Of a stretch of 64,000 nucleotides of DNA, positions 15,866 to 26,733 are shown in pieces. The notes below the pieces were generated by a model, which worked only from the letters and a program-made list of their open reading frames with translations, ran no database searches and was not told where the DNA came from. A program made the position numbers and the translations under genes. Numbering within the stretch: the first letter of the stretch is position 1; every line of letters starts with the position of its first letter. This DNA is from Dendrocalamus latiflorus (taxonomy: Eukaryota; Streptophyta; Magnoliopsida; Poales; Poaceae), in NCBI GenBank assembly GCA_017311315.1, contig CM029650.1, positions 24,865,675 to 24,929,674 on the forward strand. Reading direction: 5' to 3'.

Positions 15866-16920
15866 ATGAGAGGAAGATCTGGGATGTGTGACTGTCAATT
15901 GGCAGTTATGACAAAAGTCTCAAAAGCTGTCAGCAAGTGGTCAGTAAACATCAGTTCCCAGATTTCTCTACGAGGATAAGGATTAGATAAAAACCAATAT
16001 TCCTTCGGTTTACAATGAATTGGGATTAATGCAAACTGGTTGCTTTTCACATCATTCTCTCAAGAAAACACATAACTGCTTTTCTCTGGAAACCGTCAAC
16101 ACATTGACCTTTGAAAAAAATTGAACAAGAAATCCACAACTTATCATCAACGCACTTGCTTTACTTGACATTGAGGTTAGTTTAAAATGATAGACCATGA
16201 CTAAGAGGACAAACCCAAGTTACTAACTCAAAACGATGGCCATTTTCACAGATATGAGCAAATTTAGTGTCAGCAAGGTCCTCACTGGACAGTTTGATTA
16301 TTCATTTGTTTGTTTATCAAGAAAGAGGGAAATGACTTTTGTTGTTGACTACTAGTCACTAGAAACAAATTCTATGAAGACTGTTGATCTATGTTGCGTA
16401 GATACTTCACAAAAGTTGTGTATCCATATCAGATACCGTATCGGATACGGATACTCCACCGATATGTATCCTGCACATATCCATGATTTTTTTTATTTTT
16501 AAGAAAAGAAAATAAATCATGATACTTCTCTGATACTTCATGAATACTTCGCTGATATGGCTTGACCTAATACATACCATCCTTCAGTCCATCCACAGAT
16601 CAAGTCGGCCATGCCCCACATCCGCATCTCACAGCTGTCTCCCCGCCCACGCCACCACCAAGACGGCATCGCCGCTCCCTCCGATCGCCCACTCCCCTTC
16701 CACACCTCCTTCAGGCCAGCTCATACCACTACTTGACCGTAGACAGAGTGGACCTCAAGCACACATGGAACGGCAATCGCCTTCGTCGTTACTACACGTA
16801 ATCACTTTCAAAGGGTTGACCTCATGTGCGCCTCATGTACAAGAATTGTAAAAAAAAGTGTACCTGTGGAATCAGGGTTAAATAAAGTGCTCCTTTTAAC
16901 CCGGACACACCCGAGTGCCC
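15866..16920. other. Intergenic, with a GC-rich patch at 16600-16760
   Basis: Around 16420-16490 are repeated GATACGGATACGGAT-like phrases of a probable degraded TE. The GC-rich patch has an open frame rich in Ser and Pro, but no recognisable domain. Confidence 0.3.
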
Positions 16921-17645
16921 CTAAAGTATAAATAGAGCGTGGAGTCCCCAGGCTCTGCACCACTCTATAGGGTATAAATAGAGCATAGAGCCCTCGGGCT
17001 CCATGCTACTCTACGGAGTATAAATAGGCACTAGGACCACTGTGCGTCCTGACCTACTATACGGAGTATAAATAAGAGCCGAAGCCCAAGGGCCCCACAC
17101 CACTCTATGTAGGATTAATATGCGTTGGGACACATGTGTGTCTCGGCCCACTACACAGAGTATAAACAAGAGTGTGGGGCCCTCTATGTAGTAAAAATAG
17201 AGTGTGGAGTCCTAGGGCTCTGCGCCACTCTACGGAGTACAAATAAGAGCATGGAGCCCCAGGCTCCGCGCCACTCTATAGAATATAAATAAGATGCCAC
17301 TCTACAAAGTATAAATAAGCACCGGGATCCCTGTGTGTCTCGACACACGCCACTCTACGGAGTATAAATAAGAGCGCAAAATCAACGGGTTCAACGTCAC
17401 TCTACGGGGTATAAATAAGAGCGCAGAGTCAATGGGCTTTGCACCACTCTACGGAGTGTAAATAAAGCGATCGGACCCTCACGCATCCTGGTCCACTGTT
17501 CGGTGTATAAATAAGAGTGCAGAGCTGCATGGTTCCATGCCACTCTACGAAGTATAAATAAGAGCGTGGAGCTGCAGTGCTCCGCATCACTCTATGGAGT
17601 ATCAATATGGACCTAGAGCCATAGAGCTCGGTCCAATATACAGAG
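16921..17645. repeat. Array of about 16 degenerate units of about 47 bp, most with TATAAATA
   Basis: Units run CACTCTACGGAG-TATAAATAAGAG followed by a GC-rich palindromic core such as GCGTGGAGC...GCTCCGC. TATAAATA-like boxes start near 16927, 16973, 17019, 17067, 17284, 17310, 17363, 17410, 17506 and 17553, mostly 46-48 bp apart. A second unit type, with a core like GGGA/ACC-TGTGTGTC-TCGG, recurs about every second to third unit (near 17025, 17120, 17320, 17465, 17605). No coding sequence is associated. The array is probably part of a large TE or LTR, which I cannot name. Confidence 0.85.
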
Positions 17646-17721
17646 TTCATAAATGTAGGCACCCCCAGACTACGTCCTCACCTCCAACGAATAAGCCACC
17701 AGGCGTGCGATGTACAAAATG

Positions 17722-18460
17722 TCTTACCGCCAACTTCATCGATGCTCATCCGAAGGGTAGGAGACGGAGCGCACTCGTCTCAATTCGTCCTACCGCCAAC
17801 TTCGCTAACACTAGTCTGAAGGGTGGGGGACAGAGCGCATGCAAATGCTAGTTCATCCTACCATTGACTTCATCGAGGATTGTCCATAGGGTGGGGACGG
17901 AGTGCGCTTGAATCAAAACTCATCCTACCACTGACTTCATTGACCCTAGTCCAAAGGGTGAGAGACGGAGAGCACATGAACGCTAGTTCATTCTGCCACC
18001 AACTTTGTCGATGCTAGTCTGAAGGGTGGAGGACAGAACACGCACAAATATCAACTTGTCCTGCTGCCAACTTCATTGAGGCTCGTCTGAAGGCTGAGGG
18101 ACGGAGCGCGCACATCTCAACTTGTCCTACCACTGACTTTGTGGACCCTAGTCTGAAAGATGGGAACAGAGCGTGCGCAAATGCCGGTTTGTCCTATAGC
18201 CAATTTTGTCGACGATCGTCCAAAGGGTGGGGGACGGAGCGTGTGCAAATCAAAACTAGTCCTACCACCGACTTTGTTGGCCCTGGTCCAAAAGGTGGGG
18301 ACAGAGCACACGCGAACGCCGGTTCGTCCTACTGCCGACTTCGCCGACTCTAGTCTGAAGAGTAGGGGATGGAGCATGCATGGATATCAACTCGTCCAGC
18401 TGCCAACTTCGTTGACGCTCGTCCGAAGTGTAGGGGACAGAGTGCGCACGTATAAGCTTG
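17722..18460. repeat. Array of 11 units of about 67 bp with five-unit higher-order structure
   Basis: Each unit runs TCCTACC-CCAACTTC-TCGA...CTAGTC-GAAGGGTGGGGGACGGAGCG plus a variable tail. The tail types follow the order 5-1-2-3-4-5-1-2-3-4-5 (tails like CTCAACTTG, GCCGGTT, AATCAAAACT, GAACGCCGGTT, ATATCAACT). Type-5 units start at 17722, 18059 and 18395, giving a super-period of 336-337 bp. Open frames through it are by-products of the repeat. Confidence 0.9.
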
Positions 18461-18982
18461 ATGAGGACAATTCGACTAGACCGATTACACGAGTATGAGC
18501 TATAAAGATTAATCAACAGGTGAACTCATTCCTAATTGATTTTGATTTTCATTTACATAAAAACCGGTTACTACTTGATGCTAATATTTTACTTGTTCTA
18601 AGATTTATATACGATGATACTTTGAGAGAGCCCTACACGAGAAGTTACATGTGCATCCAGCAGCACCATGGGAGAATCAATGGCGTTGCATGTGTTGGCT
18701 ACGTACGACGAGGAAAGAAAACATGACTAGAAAAGAAAGGGTGTGTTGCTTGTGTGCATGGCTGCATGGAGGTACCGAGTAAACATAAAAGTTGCATGCA
18801 TGTAGTGGAAGAAAAAGGATTGGTCTTGCCATTAACGCGCGAGGGAAAAGGAGCCGACCTGGACTGAAAAAATCGACTTCTCTCCAAAACAGGCCCGAGT
18901 TTTGAGTCCGTTTAGATCATGATGGCTGAAGCCAGAACTCAACTCGGCCTTTAGGCCTTGACGCCTTGTGCCGGGGAGTTAA
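18461..18982. other. Intergenic, nothing recognised
   Basis: Unremarkable sequence, possibly the flank of the element that contains the two arrays. Confidence 0.35.
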
Positions 18983-19197
18983 GGCCTCGTTTGGCACAGG
19001 TCTAATTCCGAGATCTATGTTGGATCTGTAGTTTGTTGACTAAATTAAAGTGATTTAAATATTTTTATTTAATATATAATATAAATGAAATGAGTCATGT
19101 AAATGCACTTAACATGCCTGCAACTCTAGATCCAGGATTTCCTAGAGCTACAGATGACCAGCTGATTTCCTAGAGCTAGAGCTCTGCCAAACGGGGC
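18983..19197. mobile_element. MITE with TIR GGCCTCGTTTGGCA
   Basis: The left end GGCCTCGTTTGGCACAG pairs with the right end CTCTGCCAAACGGGGCC. The interior is AT-rich, with internal repeats of CTAGAGCTA near the right side. No clear target duplication was identified. Confidence 0.6.
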
Positions 19198-20786
19198 CAA
19201 TATCCTTCCACCCCCTCCTTGTGAACTCTTATACCATATATCAATCTATTATTTTTAGAAAGTTATGCACTTATTTATTTTAAGATTTAATATATAGATA
19301 TAATTTAGAGGGGAATTAGTTTTAGATAGCTATACACTTGTTCTTTTCAAGATTTGACATATAGGTACAACTTAGAGAAGAATTATGCGTATTCAACTTG
19401 TTGTTCTTATGATTCCTTGTGATTTGCAGCAGCGACGACACGTCTACTTTGTATGGTCAGGTAGACGGAACCATGAGCGCGGGGTTGGACAAATTATTTT
19501 GTCACAGGTTGTTGTTTTGATAGTTGTTAGAGTCATCGGTTCGTCAAGTTACACGGATCCAAAGTTACCATTCATTCCATATCATAAAAATTGGATATTC
19601 CCGTATCATCTTAGTATCAAAGTACGATTGCTACAGTATGATCAATTTACCCTAATTAGATTTATTTTTCTATCCTGTACACAAAAAAGCCAAAAAAAAC
19701 TTCTAAACCCTAGTTTCAATTTGTTATTCTTGTGAGTTTCGTTAGGTTTTAATTCATTAGAATTTTTATTTAATGCTAATTTTAGTGTTATTTTGTATTG
19801 TTTAATCGTTGTGTTCAACCAAAACCTAACAAAATCAATCTGCTACAGTACATACCAAAGCACCGCGAGCAATAGCGCGCTACAGTAGACACAAACAGTA
19901 GACGCAACAGTACGTGAACAGTCACCGCTGCAGTACCGAAACAGTGCTGGTGCAGTACTAAAACAGTACACCTGCAGTACGTGAACAGCTCTGCTACAGT
20001 ACAAAACAGCACTACTGCAGTACACAGAAAAAAATCACGAATACTTTGCTCATATTCAAGACTAACTATTTGATTTACTATATGACTAGTCATTTACACT
20101 TTGTACATATCTGAATTGTTATTTCTTTCATAGCCGAAAGTGGGGTTTTAAATGCTGCTCTTGTGACAACTTGATTGGTCATGTAAAAAAGACAAAAAAA
20201 ATAGAAAAAGGACAAAAAAAGAGAAGAAAAAAAATAATATTTGGCCAATCACCTACTGTGAGCACGCCCTATCATTATCAAAATTTCATATTGTGCTATT
20301 TTATCGTTTGGAGCAATATTGTGCCCTATTTTCTTTCATTGAGTAATTAGCTATTGCCTCTCCATAACTTGTGCAACATGAGCTAGTTGTTCATCACTTA
20401 TATTTTTATATTAGCTCATTCATTTGTTTGAACTAAGTTCCATCATCTTGGGTGTGAGTTGCTGCATTCTTTGCTTATATCATAAGATCAGCAACTAAGC
20501 ATTGAAATTCTAGTTTAGATTATTATCTATCTTTACAATATCTAGAAATTTCATATTGCATATGTAAATATTTTTCACTCTAAGCTCCACAAATAAGCCA
20601 TTGTTTAACAGTTCCTATGCAATTGAATTCGCTTAATATATCACCTTCTGTTGTATACCATCATCAAAGTATGTACAACTCTTCTGTTGCATTAAGGACG
20701 TATAAGAACTTCGATCAGTAAGAGAAGATGAGATTGAGTGATTTCCACAAATAAAAAATTTTCACTTACACATATATAATTTTTCT
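19198..20786. other. Probable LTR/leader portion of a decayed gypsy element
   Basis: AT-rich sequence without a gene lies directly upstream of gag-like fragments. It includes a stretch (20190-20240) of [21 protein letters not shown] text as seen in leaders of plant gypsy elements. No primer binding site or LTR border could be fixed. Confidence 0.3.
19843..20030. repeat. Cluster of ACAGTAC / GCAGTAC motifs
   Basis: About a dozen copies of (C/A)(A/T)(A/G)CAGTA or AACAGT occur within 190 bp, roughly every 12-20 bp (e.g. GCTACAGTACATACC, CTGCAGTACGTGAACAG). Similar CTACAGTAC...GGTACTGTTCGC text occurs in the LTRs near 54311, 55396 and 56461. Confidence 0.75.
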
Positions 20787-23760
20787 TTGTGTTTGCACTA
20801 TCAGGAAAAGAAGGAAAATAGACATATGTTATACAAGCTGACCTTGAGAAGCTCACAAATGATTTCAACACTCAATTTGAATGACAACATGAGCATCTTG
20901 AGGAGGGAGATACTACAGGAGCTTCGCAAAGAGCGGGGTCCAGTTGGTGTCCATGAAGAAGGCATTGAACTTGACGAGACCGATGAGGAGAGGGCTGCCC
21001 GATTCGCTAGAAAAACACAAGAGGATCAAGCCGCTGCCAATGCCGTTCGACCACCTTTCCTGGGCGTGAGGGAGTTGTTTTAGACGCTGACCATGGCCAA
21101 GGGAGAGGTTGTGGACATGGGTGTGGCAGTGCTGCCCACAATGAGGACTTTAGTGATGACTTTTAGCTACACCACAATGATAACTATTGCCATGGTTGTC
21201 ATCATGATGACCAACACATGGATGAGAAATTTGGGAAACTCAAGTTCACTATTCCTAAATTTGAAGGTGTTTCCGATCCAGATGCATATCTCACATGGGA
21301 CCTCAAGATAGATAAAATCTTTCGAATGCACAATTATTCAAAGAGGAAGAAGCTACACATGGTATCACTTGAGTTTGATGGGTATTCGTCGATTTGGTGG
21401 GAGCAAGCGTTGAACCAAAGAGAAAATAATGAGGAACCTCCAGTAGCATCATGGGCTTAAATGAAGCAAGAGTTGAGAGAACATTTTGTTCCTAACACTT
21501 ATAAATATGATCTTTTTGATAAATTGCAGAATTTAAGACAGAGAATTCATTCGGTGGAGGAAAAATACAAGGATATGGAGCAAATTATAATTAAGGCACA
21601 AGAGCAAACACTTGCGCGTTTTCTGTTTGGCCTAAATAAAAACATTAAACTCATAGTGCAATATTAACCCTATAATACTATTATTGATTTGGTGCATCAA
21701 GCAACAAAGGCGGAGAAGCAGTTACTAGAAAATGTAAAATCAGCACCAAGAACTGCAACCATCAACTTGAAAGCTCTATCATCATCTAATGCTACCAAAG
21801 CATGCTTTAGTTTAGGATGAGGTACATTTTCAGCTACTACTAGTTCAAATAATGCTCGTTCTTACTCGATTGCAAAATTAGCACCTACACTAAGTGAGAA
21901 GAAGGCGAGTCCATCCCCTACATTCTCAATTGGTGCTACAATAAAAAGTAGAAACATTAAATGCTCCAAGTGTTTGGGGCGTGGGCACATCTCTAGGGAG
22001 TGTCTCAACAACCGAGTCATACTTGTGATGGAAGATGGAGAGTATGAATCTGTAAGTGAAGATGAGGTTGAGCTCAGTTATGAAAATGAGATATATGAAG
22101 ATGCATCAGATGGCAATGATGAGATTGATGTGTTGAATTATGAAACAGGAGAGGAACTAGTAGTCACTAAAAATTTGAGCATACTTACATAAGAAGGAGA
22201 TGCACATTCACAGTAATTCAACCTGTTTCAAACACAAATCAAGGTAAACAACAACGTAATCAAACTTATTATTGTTAGTGTTAATTATCATAACTTGGCT
22301 AGCGTTGAATTGTGATAGAAGCTTGGTTTAAAGATGCTGAACCATCATGTCCATATCATGTGCAATGCTTTAGCAAATGTGAGGATGTGAAGGTTCAGTT
22401 TATGGTGTATGTTGCTTTTAAGATTGGTGATTATGAGGACACTGCTGAGTGTATTGTTGTGTCTATGACAGTGTGCCATTTGCTGTTGGAAAGACCATGA
22501 CAATATGATAGAAGTGTACAACATGATGGTCGTTCCAATAGATATGCTTTTAAGTGAAAAGGGGTGATAAAGGAGTTTAATCCAATGACTCCTAGCCAAA
22601 TACAAGCTGAATTTTAGCACAAGAAGCTTGCTAAAATTGAGAGTAAAAAGGAATAAAAAAGTGATTTCCACACATCGATGGGTGAGAGCCACAAGCCAAA
22701 TATGAGAGAGAGAAAAGTAAAAGTGAGCAAGGTTGGTTATATTAGCCACAAAATCATATTTGATTAATGTGAGCTATTAACCCATCAATGATACACTTAT
22801 GCTTGTGTACAAAGATGTAACTATTTTGCTTTCAACTAACAACATAACCTCTCCTTCTAGTAGTGTTTCCTCTCTTTTACAGACATTTGAGGACGTATTT
22901 TTAGAGAAGATACCAGTGGGACTTCCACCATTTCACGGAATAGAGCATTAAATTAATCTAGTTTCTTGCACGTCATTTCCAAACCATTCACCATATTGTA
23001 CCAATCCAGAGGAAACCAAATAAATTCAACCCCAAGTATAAGAACTACTTGAGAAAGGGCGTGTACATGAAAGTCTTAGTCATTGCACTGCTCTTATAAT
23101 TCTTGCTCCTAAGAAAGGTGGTACATGGATAATGCATGTTGATTGTAATGCCATTAACAATATCACTATTAGATATCGTCATCCTATTACTAGGTTAGAT
23201 GATATGCTAGATGAACTTAGTGGTGCTATTATATTTTCTAAAATTGATTTGAGAAGTAGATACCATCAGATTAGGATAAAACTTGGTGACGAATGAAAAA
23301 CAACTTTTAAAACAAAATTTGGTTTGTATCAGTGGTTAATCATGCCTTTTAATTTAATTAATGCACATAGTATATTCATGTGATTGATGAATCATGTTTT
23401 AAGGGCATTCATTAATAAATTTGTTGTGGTATACTTTGATTATATTTTGATTTATAGCAAAATGATTAATGAACACATTGATCATATTAGACAAGTACTA
23501 GAAGTGCTTCGTAATGAGAAATTGTATGCTAATCTTGATAAATGCATTTTTTGTACTGATAAAGTCGTTTTCTTAGGCTATGTTATTTCTGGACAATGTA
23601 TTGAGCTAGATGAACCTAAAACTGAAACAATTAAGAATTAGCATACTCCTGTGAATGTTAGTCAAATCAGAAGCTTTCATGGTTTTACTAGCTTTTATCG
23701 TCGTTTTGTTAAAGATTTTAGCACAATTGCTACCGTGCCCCAACCAGTCATACGCGAGTT
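20787..23760 (+). pseudogene. Decayed Ty3/gypsy retrotransposon (gag, zinc knuckle, protease, partial RT)
   Basis: In order: a gag domain (21218-21667; KFTIPKFEGVSDPDAYLTW, IWWEQ, VEEKYKDME) broken by a stop near 21458; a CCHC knuckle CSKCLGRGHISREC (about 21961-22002); a protease-like part (22312-22620, with CHLLLERP followed by a stop, then QYDR and HDGR); and reverse transcriptase (about 23090-23735), with [13 protein letters not shown], the active-site region changed to YFDYILIYS, and LGYVISG. At least four in-frame stops interrupt it. No RNase H or integrase follows; the RT homology stops near 23740 at unrelated repeat DNA. The element cannot be autonomous. The gag suggests a plant chromovirus-like lineage, but the family is not certain. 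Confidence 0.88.
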
Positions 23761-23805
23761 CTCGAGGTACTTTAAAGGATATAAGAATTGAAGCACTCAA
23801 AGCTT

Positions 23806-24000
23806 ACGAGTACCAACCGTGAGGCCTTCGGCAAACTATCGTAAAGCCTACGACTCCCGATCGCAACGTTTACAACTATCGATCGTGAAGTCTATGACTA
23901 CAGATCGCAAAGCCTACGACTATCGATCACAAAACCTATGACTATCAATCACAAAGTCTACAACTACCGATCGCAAAGTCTACGACTATAGATTACCGAG
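23806..24000. repeat. Array of about 8 units of 22 bp
   Basis: The unit resembles TACGACTATCGATCGCAAAGCC, with successive variants (CGATCGTGAAGTC, CGATCACAAAACC, AATCACAAAGTC). It begins about 60 bp after the broken RT and is followed by sequence with similar GATCG/GACTACCGA phrases to about 24160. It may belong to a second LTR element inserted into the gypsy copy. Confidence 0.8.
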
Positions 24001-24365
24001 CACCAACCAGATATTGAAGCTGCAAACATCTACGGTCATTCTGCCGTGCTCAATCTGCCGATCAAACCATCCAACACAAGGTCGTTCAGACCACCCAACA
24101 TAGGCCCATTCGAACTGCTTATCACAAGGCCGATCGGACTACCGACTACCGATCGTAGTCCACGCCTCTAACTATCTTGTGCGGTCGAAGCAAATAGCCC
24201 AAGTAGAAAGCGATATTTGCAAAAACACTTGACCACTTCAAAAACATTACAATGATTTATCACAATATTATTCTGGATCTTCTCACATAGTCCTTCAATT
24301 TATATCTCTTACACAATCTCCGCGACTTATAAGGCTTCGAGCAGCCTCTTTGTGATCTCTTTGTA
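24001..24365. other. Intergenic, probable TE remnant
   Basis: Continues in repeat-like GGTCGTTCAGACCACC / GGCCGATCGGACTACC text to about 24180, then AT-rich. No gene. Confidence 0.35.
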
Positions 24366-24725
24366 CTATTTGGTCTGTAACCACAACACAAACCAAAATC
24401 GAGCAGGTGTATGGAAAGAAGAGACACTAACAAGCAAAGGACGTTGAGCGTGGCTGACGGCAGCGGTGGCGGCGAGATGGAACCCTTCCGATGGCGTCGG
24501 GGGAGGCAGAAAGAGCTCCGCGATGGCGTTGTGCTCGAGCGTGCTAAGCGGCGATGGCAAGGTCGTGATTGGCTCCGAAAGGTGGTCGAACGTGAACACC
24601 CATGGTCTGAGATGGGTGGACGGGCGGCGGCGGCGACGGCCTCCTCTCTCAAGAACGGCAGCGGCGGCGAGAACCCCCGCCGCTGCAAGTCTTGAAAAAC
24701 GTGAACCAATTGAAGAGGCAAACAT
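24366..24725 (-). other. GC-rich open segment, possible gene fragment
   Basis: On the minus strand an ORF of 119 codons opens with MFASSIGSRFSRLAAAG, an Arg/Ser/Ala-rich start that could be an organelle-type presequence. It has the GC content of a grass first exon within AT-rich DNA. No domain is recognisable and no downstream exon was found. It may be a captured or relic exon, or chance. Confidence 0.25.
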
Positions 24726-26733
24726 AGAAAAGTTAGCTGCCTGTTATGCAATCTCGCCGACTGGCCAGGCCGAAAAAACAGTCCTTCGCGGCCCATTAGC
24801 ATTTCTTTAAATTTTTGACAATTTGTTTGCTTTGTTCCAATGAAATGGACAAGAAAAACAAGAGAATGCACAACTCTGCCCAGAGATGAACAAGTTTATC
24901 TGGAATCTGGACAAGACCAGTTTGGTATATTGAACCCCTCAAATCCTGAACATATTTCCATGTATCACAAGTTCAAAGCTGTGCATTTGGCATCCCAACA
25001 GGACTACAATGCTGAAGTCCTACGCATTTGACTTGACAATCAATTATGTCAAAAAAATGTTCACAAACATGCATGGACAACACCAAAGTGTCACGTTGTG
25101 CTTCCAGAAATAAGGTTCAGATTTGAGTGCGGGAAATTATATATACATGATGTATTGCAATAGGGCCAACATAGCAAAGTAGCAAACCGCATGCAATAAG
25201 AAATTTCAATTGCTACATATATAAGATCGAATAGCAATCCATTTCAGTTGGGAAGTGTCCCTGAGCACTCTGAACAAGCAGAAACTGTAGGAGAAGAACA
25301 GGAACCCAAGGTCTTCAGTTAATCACAAGTCTTGCAGGAGTGCCAACCTTTTCTTTACAAACAAATGTAAATCCTAAAACGCTACAGAATCTTCATACAA
25401 AAAATCAGTTGGTTATCTATCAAGTCATAAACAAATTGTCTTATCCAGAGTAAATTAAGATGATCCATATAAATGGTATATCTCACACAAACACTTCATG
25501 TTGATAGAGCTTAATGCTCAAACTACAACAGGAAAGGCGAAGTTTTCCGTTTTGATTAAAATGAAATGAATCTCTGCTGCTTTTGTTTTACCATACTCGT
25601 CGTAGAACTGTGAATTTGTGGTAACTGATTGAGAATTCCTAATTTTCTATACCAGAACATATGAAATAAGTCGTGAAAAAAGAACATATGAAATCAGTCA
25701 AATCATTGTAACTGATTCACATGTCAACCCACAGGATCTGAATAACCCAAGTTGGATGTCTTGTAAAGTATCCAAAGTCTAATGTGCGTTCAGAGTTCAG
25801 ACTAATCACGAAACATCCAACAGATTGTTTGCCTTCCTTCTATTGATTTGATAGAAATTCGTTTTTCTTTTCCTGTCTCTATGGTTTGCAATGAAGGAAC
25901 CTGTGGTGTTGCTTTTATCTCTATTCTATGGTGTGGGAGCGGGACAACTCAATAAATTACTTTTCGGCCACAAAAGGGCTTTGTTTTGAAGTAGCATCTT
26001 GTTCTGATTGCATGTATGGTATGAGACACTCAAGAGCAATGGACCCGTGCATTGAGGAATGAAGTTCTCGCAATGATCTAGAGTAGCTAAGCTAACTGAA
26101 TTATATCGAGCAGCAGAAGATATTGCATACCTCTTTGCATGGCGATCAATTATGCAAGTATAAATCAAATGCTTGAACATATACTTTAAAGTTGTAATAA
26201 GAACAAATCTGCACTTATAGATGGCTTGCAGAAATAACATGGTCACATACTCGAGGAAAGCTTATTAAGCTTATTAGTTTACACAATTTAAGAACTTCAA
26301 GTAGCTTTAGTAATACAGAAATGAATACAGCACTATTCTACAGCAAAAAGACGCATGCTTATGCAAGTACAAAGGCAAACATCCATTCTTTCCGGTAAAG
26401 AAAGCCAGTAAACAAATATATCTTGCCCCGTATACATTGGAATCAGGTTTGCATCTGAGCCTATCGATCTATCCTTTGCTAATGGAGCAGTTAAAACAGT
26501 GGAGCAATCTCTCCTTTATCACTACTAAAAACACGATCACTAAGCAACCAAACGTCGCAAATCACAATGCTTGTCAGGCTGCTATCCCTAATTTGCTGAA
26601 AGATCAGGTGGGCAACCAAGGAAAATGCGACATGTCATGTCACCGGGCCTCAACCTCCTTTTATTTAGAGGGAGAATTAAAGCCTCCTCAAGCTCCCACC
26701 CAAGGAATGAAAAAGAATCAGAAGCACATACCA
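24726..26733. other. Intergenic, nothing recognised; includes the CDC45 3' region
   Basis: AT-rich, with short open frames only. The last few hundred bases (about 26300-26733) are downstream of the CDC45 stop and may include its 3' UTR. Confidence 0.4.

Noticed and set aside
17722..18460. CRISPR array
   Set aside because: Regular repeats exist, but this is plant DNA; units are contiguous with no unique spacers.
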